Assembly: GCF_900114475.1 (NCBI RefSeq)
Contig: NZ_FOTE01000003.1
Coordinates: 586,742-650,741, forward strand
From: Paenibacillus sp. 1_12
Lineage (GTDB): Bacteria; Bacillota; Bacilli; Paenibacillales; NBRC-103111
DNA length: 64,000 bases
Direction of reading: 5' to 3'
Shown here: positions 9,034 through 18,119 of the stretch, piece after piece
Layout of the letters: every line of letters begins with the position of its first letter
How positions within the stretch are numbered: position 1 is the stretch's first letter
Notes under the pieces: model-generated
Told to the model about the DNA's origin: nothing
Database searches by the model: none
What the model saw: the letters and a program-made list of their open reading frames with translations, nothing else
Program-made: the position numbers and the translations under genes

Positions 9034-10197
9034 ATGACATCAATAAAAAAGCGAATATATTTGTCTTCTCCCCATATGAGTGGCCAAGAGCAAGAATACA
9101 TTGCACAAGCCTTTCAAACCAACTGGATTGCTCCATTAGGACCTCATGTTGATAACTTTGAAAACGAATTTGCGGCTTACGTCGGTATCCAAAATGCGGC
9201 TGCTGTAAGCTCTGGAACAGCGGCTATTCATCTGGCTCTGCGTTTGCTGGATATAAAAACAGGAGATTTCGTTTTTTGTTCAAGCTTAACTTTTGTGGCT
9301 AGTGCAAATCCTATCATCTATCAGGGAGCCCAACCAGTGTTTATTGACTCGGAACCGGAAACCTGGAATATGTCACCTGTTGCTTTGGAACGTGCACTAA
9401 AGGATGCTGATCGGATAGGAAAGCTGCCTAAGGCAGTTATTGTAGTGAATTTATATGGACAAAGCGCTAAGATGGATGAAATTCTGACTTTGTGTGATCA
9501 CTATAGGATACCTGTTATTGAGGACGCAGCAGAGTCATTAGGCTCAACGTATAAAGGTCGTGCAAGTGGTACATTTGGTAAATTTGGTATCTACTCCTTT
9601 AACGGCAATAAAATTATTACGACCTCCAGTGGTGGAATGCTTGTATCTAATGTTGCAGATGCCATTACGAAGGGGAGGTTTTTGGCGACTCAAGCAAGAG
9701 ATGCTGCCGCTCACTATCAGCATAGCGAGCTGGGATACAATTATCGAATGAGCAATGTGTTGGCAGGTATTGGCAGGGCTCAATTAAAGGTACTGGATGA
9801 GCGAGTGAATGCAAGAAGAGCTATTTTTGATCGATACCGTCAATGCTTGTCGGATATTTCTGGTATACAATTTATGCCGGAGCTAGAGAATACAAGGTCA
9901 AACCGTTGGCTTACTGCAATCACAATTGATGAAAGTCAACTCGGTGTAACTATTGAACAATTACTTGAAGCGTTGACTGAAGAAAACATCGAAGCTCGTC
10001 CGGTCTGGAAGCCGTTGCACCTGCAGCCTCTCTATGAAGGGACTTCGTATTATTCACATAGCGAAAACGTAAGTGTTTCTGAGAGATTGTTCCGTACAGG
10101 GATGTGTCTTCCATCCGGGTCCAATATGACGGAAGAGGACCAAATGAGAGTTATCGATTGCATTAAAAGCTCCATACTGAATAAACTCATTACCTAG
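9034..10197 (+). CDS. PLP-dependent sugar aminotransferase, EpsN/DegT/DnrJ/EryC1 family
   Basis: 387 aa from ATG 9034, 9 nt after GAAAGGTG; GTG 9022 lies inside the RBS. The family landmarks are present: SSGTAAIHLAL, IVVNLYGQSAKMDEI, EDAAESLGSTY and the PLP lysine in SFNGNKIITTSSGG (about residue 192). It aminates the 4-keto sugar made by the CapD-type dehydratase, giving the substrate of the EpsM-like acetyltransferase. The 103-bp gap in front contains a small hairpin (CCGT..ACGG) but no clear terminator, so it is probably still part of the eps transcript. Confidence 0.93.
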   Translation: MTSIKKRIYLSSPHMSGQEQEYIAQAFQTNWIAPLGPHVDNFENEFAAYVGIQNAAAVSSGTAAIHLALRLLDIKTGDFVFCSSLTFVASANPIIYQGAQPVFIDSEPETWNMSPVALERALKDADRIGKLPKAVIVVNLYGQSAKMDEILTLCDHYRIPVIEDAAESLGSTYKGRASGTFGKFGIYSFNGNKIITTSSGGMLVSNVADAITKGRFLATQARDAAAHYQHSELGYNYRMSNVLAGIGRAQLKVLDERVNARRAIFDRYRQCLSDISGIQFMPELENTRSNRWLTAITIDESQLGVTIEQLLEALTEENIEARPVWKPLHLQPLYEGTSYYSHSENVSVSERLFRTGMCLPSGSNMTEEDQMRVIDCIKSSILNKLIT

Positions 10198-10201
10198 TAA
10201 A

Positions 10202-10372
10202 TAAGGGGCTGTTCAAGAGGTTTACAGAGACCCACGGGATAGCCCTTTGTCTAGGTTTTTAGTTGTTTTTGCGAAACAATAAGGTCTATGTATCTTCTGA
10301 TCCTCAGCATCGAACTCACCCAATTCAGCCACGAAATACACAACCTTCAGTCTTTCGATTTTTTCAAAATTT
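10202..10372 (-). pseudogene. Possible insertion-sequence scar with the 3' end of a reading frame
   Basis: Between the aminotransferase and the acyltransferase the minus strand has an open stretch of about 49 codons (stop at both ends, no start codon) reading NFEKIERLKVVYFVAELGEF and ending KGLSRGSL before a stop near 10221. It runs straight into AGGGGCTGTTCAAGAGG, which resembles the end of an IS inverted repeat. The same bases form a long-loop inverted repeat (AGGGGCT with AGCCCTTT) that could end the eps transcript instead. No matching second IS end was found, so this is only a suggestion of decayed mobile DNA. Confidence 0.28.
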
Positions 10373-10471
10373 CAGTTAGTGCGCCCTCACTTTAATTTCC
10401 GTGGTTTCAACTGGTAAAAGCGATCCAAAGTCAACTTTAAAAATCCATTTCCTGAGGTGGGTGACTAAAGC

Positions 10472-11032
10472 ATGATCAAAAAAATAATCGTATTTTTGAT
10501 TGTAAGGACAAGGAAAAAAGTATTAGAAGAAATTTGGATGGAAGACTACATTAAATTAGGAATGAAGGTTGGTAAGAACTGTTCAATTCAACCAGATGTG
10601 CTCTTTGATTACTCGCATTGCTGGCTTATTCGAATTGGTAACAATGTGACTATCGCCCCTCAAGCTTATTTATTAGCACATGATGCCAGCACAAAACAAT
10701 TAATTGGCTATACAAAAGTTGGCGATGTAATAATTGAAGATAATGTGTTTATTGGAGCAAGAGCCATTATCATGCCAGCAGTCACCATAGGCAAGAACTC
10801 TATTGTAGCTGCGGGAAGTGTTGTAACAAAATCTATTCCTGATAATAGTGTTGCAGCGGGAAATCCAGCAAAAGTAATATGTACCATTGAGGAATATATC
10901 GAAAAGACTAAATTGAATCAAAAGACATCTCCGATATACGATTATGACTATACACTCGGTGGGGAAATAACTGATCAAAAGAGGGATCAGATGTTTGAGG
11001 AACTGAAAAATCGAATTGGTTTTGTGAAATGA
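10472..11032 (+). CDS. Hexapeptide-repeat acyltransferase (maltose/galactoside O-acetyltransferase-like)
   Basis: 186 aa, left-handed beta-helix O-acyltransferase: repeats with GKNCSIQPDVLF, IGNNVTIAPQAYLLAHDAS (the His is the family's catalytic base), IEDNVFIGARAIIMPAVTIG and GNPAKVI near the end. Probably O-acetylates a sugar of the same polymer or a precursor. The ATG follows GAGGTGGGTG. A 274-bp gap with a possible IS scar separates it from the eps operon and a strong terminator closes it, so it may be an accessory later addition. Confidence 0.88.
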   Translation: MIKKIIVFLIVRTRKKVLEEIWMEDYIKLGMKVGKNCSIQPDVLFDYSHCWLIRIGNNVTIAPQAYLLAHDASTKQLIGYTKVGDVIIEDNVFIGARAIIMPAVTIGKNSIVAAGSVVTKSIPDNSVAAGNPAKVICTIEEYIEKTKLNQKTSPIYDYDYTLGGEITDQKRDQMFEELKNRIGFVK

Positions 11033-11095
11033 AATAACATCAAGCAAAGTCAGAAAATGGAGACGGTTTCAGGTATCATATCCGAAGTTGACAAA

Positions 11096-11138
11096 AGGAT
11101 CTGAGAGATTGTTGTCCTCCCTCAGATCCTCATTTTTT
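11096..11138 (+). terminator. Intrinsic terminator after the acyltransferase gene
   Basis: AGGATCTGAG (11096-11105) pairs perfectly with CTCAGATCCT (11121-11130), followed by CATTTTTT. The minus-strand read-out has TTTT as well, so it may also stop transcription from spoVR, which converges on it. Confidence 0.9.
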
Positions 11139-11171
11139 ACAAGGGTTCACGAGCTGTTTTCTACATCATAG

Positions 11172-12605
11172 TCACAAAAACTTCCTGTTGTGCTTCTTAC
11201 CGTCATAGCTGAACAGCACAGGCTTTGCTTCCACAATCGATTCCAAATGCACCGTTTTTCCCCACAGCTGTTGAATGTAGGGCATCGTTCTTTCTACATA
11301 TTTCAAATCCAGCTCCATACCTTCGTAAGCATGCTTTAAGTATAGCTCCCCGTTGCGGTCATAATTCCCATCCTCCACAACGATGTAGGGAAACCCGCCA
11401 TTCACACGGGAATAAATCAACTGATCACGGATGCTTTCCCACGATTTATCGGTTATTTTCCACTCGGGCCCCTTTTTCTCGAATACATACAGATCCAGCT
11501 CATCAACCAGCTTCTTGGTCATATAGTTGCGGACGAACGATATATCTGAATCATATTCGCGGACATCGAACATTTTTTGCCGACCTTCACCACCCTTGCG
11601 GCCTAAGCGATCCCGTTCCTCCTGGGTGGGCTGATCCCAGCGTTTCTCAATATCCTCGAACATTTTTAAGCCCAGATAATAAGGATTCAAGCTGTGCTGT
11701 GATGGAATAACGACGGACGAATTCAGCTTCGCATATTCAATGGTTTCTTCCACGTTAAGATCCAGCTCCCGCAAAATCCTTTGATGCCAATACGAAGCCC
11801 AGCCTTCGTTCATGATCTTCGTTTCCAGCTGCGGCCAGAAATATAACATTTCATCGCGAAGCATTGTCATAATGTCACGCTGCCACGGAGCCATGTGAGG
11901 AGCATGCTCTTCTATAAACAGGACAAGGTCCTTTTCGGGAGCGGGCGGGAACTTCGGCAGCTCTTGACTACGCGTTTCCTTCTCCTTGACAGGGTGATCC
12001 AAATTCCACAAGTCCTCATAGCCGAGCTTGCGGTCGCGATTATCCGGATCGGGAGATTGCTCTTTGTTCTTACCGCCTCCATAACGTCCTGCCTCATAGG
12101 GTTTGGAGATAATCGGGTCAACATGCTCCTGAATCGCAAGTACGGCATCGATAAAACGCTCGACCTCATCGGTTCCATATTCAACCTCATACTGCCGGAT
12201 ACGCTCAGCGGTTGCAGACATACTTTCGACCATGTTGCGGTTGGTTTTGGAAAAGCGCATATTGTTTTTGAAAAAATCGCAGTGGGCCAGCACATGAGCC
12301 ACAATCAGCTTGTTCTGGATTAAAGAATTGCCATCCAGCAGGAAGGCATAACAAGGATCGGAGTTAATGACCAACTCATAGATTTTACTGAGTCCAAAAT
12401 CGTACTGCATTTTCATTTTGTTAAATGTCTTACCAAAGCTCCAATGGCTGAAGCGGGTCGGCATGCCATAGGCTCCAAATGTGTAGATGATGTCGGCGGG
12501 GCAAATTTCATACCGCATCGGATAGAAGTCAAGTCCAAAGCCGCTGGCAATCTCCGTAATCTCAGCAATAGACGTTCGAAGCTCCTGCATATCGGTACTA
12601 TTCAT
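11172..12605 (-). CDS. spoVR: SpoVR family protein
   Basis: 477 aa, the normal SpoVR length. Recognised from the N-terminal [20 protein letters not shown], the HWSFGK motif and [12 protein letters not shown] (residues ~265-276), all hallmarks of the family, which is needed for normal spore cortex in B. subtilis. Biochemical function is not established. The start codon overlaps the yhbH stop by 4 nt (ATGA) and has AGGGAGGG upstream, so the two genes are translationally coupled. In many bacteria the partners are prkA-yhbH-spoVR (yeaG-yeaH-ycgB in E. coli); prkA is absent here. Confidence 0.95.
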   Translation of the reverse strand: MNSTDMQELRTSIAEITEIASGFGLDFYPMRYEICPADIIYTFGAYGMPTRFSHWSFGKTFNKMKMQYDFGLSKIYELVINSDPCYAFLLDGNSLIQNKLIVAHVLAHCDFFKNNMRFSKTNRNMVESMSATAERIRQYEVEYGTDEVERFIDAVLAIQEHVDPIISKPYEAGRYGGGKNKEQSPDPDNRDRKLGYEDLWNLDHPVKEKETRSQELPKFPPAPEKDLVLFIEEHAPHMAPWQRDIMTMLRDEMLYFWPQLETKIMNEGWASYWHQRILRELDLNVEETIEYAKLNSSVVIPSQHSLNPYYLGLKMFEDIEKRWDQPTQEERDRLGRKGGEGRQKMFDVREYDSDISFVRNYMTKKLVDELDLYVFEKKGPEWKITDKSWESIRDQLIYSRVNGGFPYIVVEDGNYDRNGELYLKHAYEGMELDLKYVERTMPYIQQLWGKTVHLESIVEAKPVLFSYDGKKHNRKFL

Positions 12606-13762
12606 TGCACAGCCCTCCCTGAAGAGGCATTAGGAAAAAAGGTACGCAGTGCTTTGTATACTTCATTTTTCTCTTTGATCACGTAATGAACGAACTTGGG
12701 ATTATGAATATTGCGATAGGCCGACATCAGTGTGCTGCTGCGGTTATATTGATTGACCTCCCCGTAGCCGAACAGATTGCAGCGTGCGACAAGCTCTCCG
12801 ATCAATCTCACGCAGCGGTCGTTATCCGAGGTCAGATTATCGCCATCAGAAAAGTGAAAAGGATATATATTGTAACGGGAAGGTGGATAGCGGCGGTCGA
12901 TCATATCCATAGCCAGTTGATAAGCAGAGGAGCAAATGGTGCCGCCGCTCTCGCCCTTGGTAAAAAATTCCTCCTCGGTTACCTCCTTGGCTTCAGTATG
13001 ATGAGCAATAAATACAATCTCTACATGCTCATATTTGGTACGCAAAAAACGCGTCATCCAGAAAAAGAAGCTGCGCGCCATATATTTTTCAAAGGAGCCC
13101 ATGGAACCAGACGTATCCATCATAGCGATGATCAGTGCGTTGGATTGCGGTGTAATCTTTTCATCCCAGGTTTTGAAACGGAGATCGTCGGGATTAATAT
13201 GGTGAATGCCGGGATCACCTGCTGTTGCATTGCGTCGCAAATTTTCGAGAATCGTCCGCTTTTTATCGATATTGGACATGATCCCTTTTTTGCGTATATC
13301 GTTAAAAATAACTTCTTTGGAGGTGAGCACATCCTTTTCCTTCTGCTGTAAATTGGGCAGCTCTAATTCCTCGAAGAGCAGCGATTGTAATTCTTCCATC
13401 TCAATTTCCGCATCATAATAATCCTCCCCAGGCTGATCGCCAGCACCTTCTCCCTTACCGGGTCCCTTGGCAGGAGTCGGGTCAACGCCTAAGACGTCTC
13501 CGACCTGACTATCTCCATCTCCTTGACCAACATGTTTGCTCTTATTGTAATTATACCGAAGGCGATATTCGTCGAGACTGCGAATGGGCACTTTGATGAT
13601 TTGCTTGCCATCGGACATAATAATGCTCTCATCGCTAACCAGATCAGGCAGGTTCTGCTTGATTGCTTCACGTACTTTTTGCTGATGGCGGGTTTGATCC
13701 TGATAGCCTTTGCGATGCAGGGACCAATCCTCGCGGGATACGGTAAACAAGGGCTCTGTCAT
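12602..13762 (-). CDS. yhbH: YhbH/YeaH (DUF444) sporulation protein with VWA fold
   Basis: 386 aa from ATG 13762, 8 nt behind a perfect AAGGAGG; a longer frame to 13870 is only the translated leader repeat. The VWA MIDAS motif DTSGSMG (residues ~213-219) is intact and a charged, Gly-rich low-complexity segment lies at ~85-115. DUF444 proteins work with the serine kinase PrkA and SpoVR in sporulation or stress; no kinase gene is adjacent. Expression may be shaped by the tandem hairpin repeat that forms its 5' leader (13771-13888). Confidence 0.93.
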   Translation of the reverse strand: MTEPLFTVSREDWSLHRKGYQDQTRHQQKVREAIKQNLPDLVSDESIIMSDGKQIIKVPIRSLDEYRLRYNYNKSKHVGQGDGDSQVGDVLGVDPTPAKGPGKGEGAGDQPGEDYYDAEIEMEELQSLLFEELELPNLQQKEKDVLTSKEVIFNDIRKKGIMSNIDKKRTILENLRRNATAGDPGIHHINPDDLRFKTWDEKITPQSNALIIAMMDTSGSMGSFEKYMARSFFFWMTRFLRTKYEHVEIVFIAHHTEAKEVTEEEFFTKGESGGTICSSAYQLAMDMIDRRYPPSRYNIYPFHFSDGDNLTSDNDRCVRLIGELVARCNLFGYGEVNQYNRSSTLMSAYRNIHNPKFVHYVIKEKNEVYKALRTFFPNASSGRAVQ

Positions 13763-13770
13763 GACGGACA

Positions 13771-13888
13771 CCTCCTTAGAGTTTTGCGAAGCAAAACTAA
13801 CTCCGTAAGCATTTGTTGAGTTTGCGGAGAAACTGACTGCGTAAGCTTTCACTGAAATTTGGGAAGCCAAACAGACTTCGCAAGTCTT
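13771..13888 (-). repeat. Tandem hairpin leader repeat, locus C (upstream of yhbH)
   Basis: Read on the minus strand: three imperfect units of 40, 36 and 42 nt (13888-13849, 13848-13813, 13812-13771). Each begins like ATGCTTACG(G/C)AGT, continues into a hairpin (last unit AGTTTTGC-TTC-GCAAAACT, the others weaker) and ends in CTC; the last unit runs into TAAGGAGG, the yhbH ribosome binding site. The same unit design occurs at 38365-38482 and 61109-61230. The last two units are in frame with each other and their reading frame ends in a TGA overlapping the yhbH ATG. Confidence 0.8.
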
Positions 13889-14328
13889 AAATGGCTTAAG
13901 AGCAAGCAGCGGGAAAATGAGTGCTTGTTACTAAATATATTCAAGCAGCAGGGGGATATGTGATAGGACGCATGGCTATTTTTGAAAGGTTTTTTCTATC
14001 GGCAAATTTTTAATAAATATAAAATTTAGTAAATAAATGATAAATTTAACAGAGTGGTCTATCTTAATGCTCCCGATATGGGCAGTAGGAGAAGATTATA
14101 GATATGCTTGCTAATGATTATTGACATGCACAAAGTACTATTGGATAAGGCTCTTTGAAGATGTAAGCTAAAGATTATATCATGTAATCGCTTGTTGTAT
14201 TAAAATGAGTATAAGATTTACCTTACTGTGCTCTGTCCAACGCATCATGCTAAGCAGAGTTCACTGTGAGTGTAGGGTGCAGGAAGAAAACTAAGAAATG
14301 AATAGAGCAGAGAGGAGAGGTGAAGTGG
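13889..14328 (+). promoter_or_regulatory. Intergenic region with candidate promoter TTGACA-17-GATAAG
   Basis: Gene-free, AT-rich region between the divergent yhbH and dehydrogenase genes. A SigA-like element TTGACA (14121-14126), 17-nt spacer, GATAAG (14144-14149, 4 of 6 matches) points toward the dehydrogenase and would leave a leader of about 170 nt. No strong hairpin or RNA gene was seen in it. Confidence 0.4.
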
Positions 14329-15384
14329 TTGAAAAAATTTGAGCTTGCGGTTATTCCAGGAGATGGTATCGGTAAGGAGGTCGTGCCGGCTGCACTGGAT
14401 GTACTGGATACTTTGGCTGAGGTGCATGGAGGGATTTCTTTTACCTATACAAGCTTCCCTTGGAGCTGCGATTATTATATGAAGCATGGACAAATGATGC
14501 CGGATGATGGCATGCAAACTTTACAAGGCTTCGAAGCGATTTTTCTGGGTGCGGTGGGTGATCCAACACGTGTGCCAGACCATATTTCGTTGTGGGGCCT
14601 TTTGATCAAAATTCGCCGTGAATTCGAACAGGTCATTAATGTACGTCCAGCGAAATATTTCCGTGGGTTGGAGTCGCCGCTGTTAAAGCCCAATGATTTT
14701 GACCTGCTGGTAGTCAGAGAAAATAGTGAGGGTGAATATAGTGAAATCGGTGGGCGTATCCATAAAGGAGAGGATGAGCTTGCCATCCAAAGCGCCATTT
14801 TCTCAAGAAAAGGAACCGAAAGAGCGATGCGCTATGCGTTCGAGCTGGCACAAAAGCGAAGAGGGCATGTCACCAGTGCGACGAAATCGAACGGAATCGT
14901 ACATACGATGCCTTTTTGGGATGGTGTTTTTAAAGAAGTAAGCCATGATTATCCAGATGTTCAAACAACATCTACGCATATTGATGCACTAGCGGCATTT
15001 TTTGTAACCAAACCTCATGTTTTTGATGTGGTTGTAGCTAGTAATCTATTTGGGGACATCCTGACAGACATTGGAGCGGCGATTATGGGAAGCATTGGTA
15101 TTGCCCCTGCTGCCAATATTAACCTAAACGGTAAGTATCCGTCCATGTTCGAACCTGTTCATGGCTCCGCACCGGATATTGAAGGGCAGAACCTGGCCAA
15201 TCCGATTGGTCAGATTTGGACAGCCAAGCTGATGCTGGAGCACTTGGGGGAGCACGAGATGGCGGAGCGGCTGTTGAATGTGGTGGAGGATGTAACCGAT
15301 TCCGGTATCAAAACCCGTGATATTGGAGGAACTTCAACAACGACAGAGGTCACATCCGAAATATGCAAAAGGCTCAAGCAATAA
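14329..15384 (+). CDS. Tartrate/D-malate dehydrogenase-type decarboxylating dehydrogenase
   Basis: 351 aa from TTG 14329 (AGGAGAGG ends 8 nt upstream); GTG 14320 is too close to that RBS. Isocitrate/isopropylmalate dehydrogenase superfamily: GDGIGKEV at the N-terminus, the substrate-loop region SLWGLLIKIRR, VRENSEGEYSEIGGR, the catalytic Lys in TSATKSNGI and the metal aspartates in SNLFGDILTDIGA (~residues 240-252). The SLWG and EGEYSEIGG motifs are those of the tartrate dehydrogenase/D-malate dehydrogenase branch (B. subtilis YcsA), not LeuB or Icd. NAD-dependent oxidation of a 2-hydroxy diacid is expected. It is followed by an SGNH hydrolase and an enolase-type enzyme on the same strand. 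Confidence 0.88.
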   Translation: MKKFELAVIPGDGIGKEVVPAALDVLDTLAEVHGGISFTYTSFPWSCDYYMKHGQMMPDDGMQTLQGFEAIFLGAVGDPTRVPDHISLWGLLIKIRREFEQVINVRPAKYFRGLESPLLKPNDFDLLVVRENSEGEYSEIGGRIHKGEDELAIQSAIFSRKGTERAMRYAFELAQKRRGHVTSATKSNGIVHTMPFWDGVFKEVSHDYPDVQTTSTHIDALAAFFVTKPHVFDVVVASNLFGDILTDIGAAIMGSIGIAPAANINLNGKYPSMFEPVHGSAPDIEGQNLANPIGQIWTAKLMLEHLGEHEMAERLLNVVEDVTDSGIKTRDIGGTSTTTEVTSEICKRLKQ

Positions 15385-15473
15385 GCACCATTAGATGAAG
15401 GTTGCTGCTTTTTAAAATAGTAATTAGGAAAATCGTTCATAGCATTATAGTTGTCAGTAAGGGAGGGTGCGGA

Positions 15474-16091
15474 ATGAGACACATTTTCGTAATAGGTGAC
15501 AGCATTTCAATCCAATATGGTCCTTATTTAAAAGAACAATTGGAAGGCGAATTTGGATATGATCGCAAAAGAGGCGAGACTCAAGCTATGATCGATTTGG
15601 ATCAGCCGCTTGGGGCTAATGGCGGAGATAGCAGCATGGTTATGGCGTATTTGGAATCGGCAGAGGCTTTAGGGACAAAATACGATATTCTCCTGTTAAA
15701 CTGTGGGCTTCACGACTTGAAAACCGATCTTGTGACCGGCAACAAGCAGATTACACTTGTGCAATATCGTGATAACATTTCGGGAATTGTGGACCTTGCA
15801 TGCAAAATGTCGAATTCCTTGGTATGGATCCGAACTACTGACGTTATTGATCATATCCATAATGCGAAGTCCCGAAATTTCCATCGTTTTCACGCTGATG
15901 TCCTGGAATACAATGCTGCTGCGGACGCGATTATGCGGGAGCGTGGAATCTTAATCCTTGATTTGTATGGCTTCAGTAGCAAGCTGGGTGAAGAAGCATT
16001 CCTTGATCACGTGCACTATACAGATGAGGTCAGGAAACTACAGGCCGCCTTTATTTCCGGTTATGTACATGCACAATTTGCCGATGCCTAG
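15474..16091 (+). CDS. SGNH/GDSL-type hydrolase
   Basis: 205 aa from ATG 15474, 6 nt behind GGGAGGG; the longer frame from 15402 has no RBS. Block I IGDSISIQYGPYL holds the nucleophile Ser (residue ~10), block III is NCGLHDLKTD (usual GxND replaced by GLHD) and block V is DHVHYTDEV with the catalytic Asp-x-x-His. No signal peptide, so it acts inside the cell. Such enzymes deacylate sugars or small esters; with a diacid dehydrogenase before and an enolase-family enzyme after it, it may unmask an esterified sugar acid. That role is inference. Confidence 0.85.
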   Translation: MRHIFVIGDSISIQYGPYLKEQLEGEFGYDRKRGETQAMIDLDQPLGANGGDSSMVMAYLESAEALGTKYDILLLNCGLHDLKTDLVTGNKQITLVQYRDNISGIVDLACKMSNSLVWIRTTDVIDHIHNAKSRNFHRFHADVLEYNAAADAIMRERGILILDLYGFSSKLGEEAFLDHVHYTDEVRKLQAAFISGYVHAQFADA

Positions 16092-16160
16092 TCACGATCA
16101 TTTCAAAAGTCTGGTGAATCCAGAGCAGAGCAAGTAACAAAAATAGTAGGAGGTTCATTG

Positions 16161-17381
16161 ATGATAAACACATATAACGACTTATCTTATCTTCATTTAG
16201 ACAGTTCGCTTACCCAAGCAAAAAGTAACGTAAGTATTGCGGATTTGGAGGCGGCAGCGAATTCTACCGTGCTTAATGTTGAAGGCATCACATCTCCATT
16301 AATCATAGAGTCTATGGAAATGCTGTTTAACAACGGTTTATATTTCTTGCGTACAAGGACGACTGATGGTTCAGAAGGTGTGGCTGTGGCGAGTGAACGT
16401 GCAGCTTACTTATATCCTCTGCTCAAGCAGTTGATCATTCCTTATTTTATAGGCAAGGATGCCAGAGATCTGGAAAAGCTGCTGGACGGTGTGTATGTCT
16501 ATGAAAACAATTATAAGCTGTCTGGTCTTGCTTTGTGGTGCTGCATATCTTGGTTGGAGGCGAGCGTGCTTGATATGATGGGCCGAATCGTTGGCAAGCC
16601 AATCGGGGATTTATTGGGAGGCGTCATTCGAAACGAGATCCCTATTTATGTAGCAAGCGGCAACAGAGGCACGACACCAGAAGAGGAAATTGAAGTTCTG
16701 CAGCAAAAGGTCGCGGAAACTGGAGCAAGAGCAGTGAAATTCAAGGTAGGCGGCCGGATGAGCAAAAATGCTGATTCCATAAAAGGACGTTCAGAATCGC
16801 TCATTCATTTAACGCGCAAAACGTTCGGAGACGATTTCACCATACATGCTGACGGAAATGGCTCCTATGATCCTGCTGTAGCTATTGAATATGGCAAAAT
16901 TTTGCAGGATATTGGTGCTTTCTTCTATGAAGAGCCTTGCCCATTCGAGCATCTTGAAGATACCAAGGAGGTTGCGGACGCGCTTCAAATTCCTCTGGCC
17001 TTCGGTGAACAGGAAACGAGCATAAGACGGTTTAGATGGATTATTGACAATGACGCCGCACAGGTTGTACAGCCCGATTTACAATATAACGGTGGATTTA
17101 TCAGGAATACCCGTGTTGCCAGAATGGCGGCTTTAAAGGGCATACCGGTTACACCTCATATTTCGGGCGGTTACGGATATATCTATATGCTTCATTTTGC
17201 ATCGTACATTCCGAATATTGGGAAGTTTCAAGAAGATAAAGCAGGGGTCAAAGTAACCGATTATTTATTCACACCGCATATGGAAGTGAAAGATGGTGTT
17301 TTTAGAGCGCCTACTGCTCCAGGTCTGGGTATGGATGTTAAGGTTGTTGAGAAAGAGCTTCGTAAAGCATACGTTCTTTAA
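16161..17381 (+). CDS. Mandelate racemase/muconate lactonizing enzyme family (enolase superfamily)
   Basis: 406 aa from ATG 16161, 7 nt behind TAGGAGG. N-terminal capping domain, then the (beta/alpha)7-beta barrel with VKFKVGG (Lys-x-Lys base), metal ligands in HADGNGSYD, FYEEPCPFE and FGEQETS, Asp in QPDLQYNGG and the catalytic His in TPHISGGYG. The K-x-K plus D/H dyad layout fits acid-sugar dehydratases or racemases of the MR subgroup; the substrate cannot be assigned. Last gene of a three-gene set ended by a strong terminator. Confidence 0.88.
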   Translation: MINTYNDLSYLHLDSSLTQAKSNVSIADLEAAANSTVLNVEGITSPLIIESMEMLFNNGLYFLRTRTTDGSEGVAVASERAAYLYPLLKQLIIPYFIGKDARDLEKLLDGVYVYENNYKLSGLALWCCISWLEASVLDMMGRIVGKPIGDLLGGVIRNEIPIYVASGNRGTTPEEEIEVLQQKVAETGARAVKFKVGGRMSKNADSIKGRSESLIHLTRKTFGDDFTIHADGNGSYDPAVAIEYGKILQDIGAFFYEEPCPFEHLEDTKEVADALQIPLAFGEQETSIRRFRWIIDNDAAQVVQPDLQYNGGFIRNTRVARMAALKGIPVTPHISGGYGYIYMLHFASYIPNIGKFQEDKAGVKVTDYLFTPHMEVKDGVFRAPTAPGLGMDVKVVEKELRKAYVL

Positions 17382-17476
17382 ACTAACGTTGCGCATGGTT
17401 TGAAGCCGGACAAGCTGGAGACAGAAATCACCAGCACGGAAATAAACCTTACTTGATCCGGTTTTGCCAACTGTAA

Positions 17477-17518
17477 AACCTTCAGTTCCACTTCAATGTG
17501 GTTCTGAAGGTTTTTTTG
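17477..17518 (+). terminator. Intrinsic terminator after the enolase-superfamily gene
   Basis: AACCTTCAG pairs with CTGAAGGTT, and an inner CCAC/GTGG extends the stem; seven T residues follow. Clear end of the 14329-17381 transcription unit. Confidence 0.93.
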
Positions 17519-17694
17519 TGCAATGAGGCGCTGCGAAAGCAGACCCCTCTTCCAATCGCTGTTGCAGCCAGATTCTTTGTATTCTTAGCCTCATAGGGGT
17601 AAGAATCCGTCTGCAAAGGCGAACACTTCGTTTCTCCAGAAGGGTCCGCTTTCTCCGCTCGGGCTGTGTGTTTCTTTGGTTCGTCTTATATAGT
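17519..17694 (+). mobile_element. MITE-like repeat copy R1 (left end missing)
   Basis: About 176 bp matching the other copies from GAGGCGCTGCGAAAGCAG to the right terminal repeat CTTATATAGT. The left terminal repeat is absent: homology starts directly after the T-run of the preceding terminator. Same orientation as R2 and R4. Confidence 0.85.
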
Positions 17695-18029
17695 ATGTAA
17701 ATTTATAGAAAATGAACTGCTGTCTATTTCTCGAACAGACTGTACAGGCTGTACATGCTAATAACTAGGCAATTGCTGAAAATGTGGGTCAAGCCGAATA
17801 ATCCTGATCTCGTCAGGGGCTGGCTCTTACTGCAAATCAGGATTGCTTATGATTATGCCCAGACCCGCTGAAGATTGTTTCGGTATGAAAAAGCTTGCTG
17901 CATCACTATTTGCCGACATTTGAGAAAATGGCTTTGTATTGATTGTATCTAGTTATGGAGCTCCAATGCTATGCTCAGACCAACAACGATAAGGAAACCA
18001 AAAATGGATCTGAATAGCAAGGAGGACCT
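17695..18029 (+). promoter_or_regulatory. Regulatory region upstream of the ABC cassette
   Basis: Contains a nested inverted repeat (GTGGGTC 17784-17790 with GACCCGC 17862-17868, enclosing AATCCTGAT 17800-17808 with ATCAGGATT 17836-17844) and, downstream, the block GCTTTGTATTGATTGTATC at 17931 with a TATGCT -10-like hexamer at 17970. The block and its 39-nt distance to TATGCT recur at 23698 upstream of the AraC regulator gene (38 nt there). No good -35 hexamer is present, which fits an activator-dependent promoter. Confidence 0.5.
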
Positions 18030-18116
18030 ATGAACAATCATCCGTTTATGGAACGTTCACCACCCAATAAAGAGGAAGCATCCCAAATACCAATATGCCA
18101 ATTAAACGGAGGATGA
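18030..18116 (+). CDS. Possible 28-aa leader peptide
   Basis: ATG 18030 sits 4 nt behind AAGGAGG and opens a 28-codon frame (MNNHPFMERSPPNKEE...CQLNGG) that ends with TGA at 18114-18116. The stop is 3 nt before the ATG of the next gene and the GGAGGA of that gene's RBS lies inside the last codons, so translation of one would feed the other. The peptide has no recognisable domain. The paralogous gene at 22621 lacks an equivalent frame. Confidence 0.35.
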   Translation: MNNHPFMERSPPNKEEASQIPICQLNGG

Positions 18117-18119
18117 GAA

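Noticed and set aside
12686..13351. 221-codon plus-strand frame opposite yhbH
   Set aside because: Antisense to a well-conserved VWA protein and cysteine/isoleucine-rich junk-like composition; no RBS.
13763..13870. N-terminal extension of YhbH
   Set aside because: The open frame there only translates the hairpin repeat; a perfect AAGGAGG 8 nt before ATG 13762 fixes the start.
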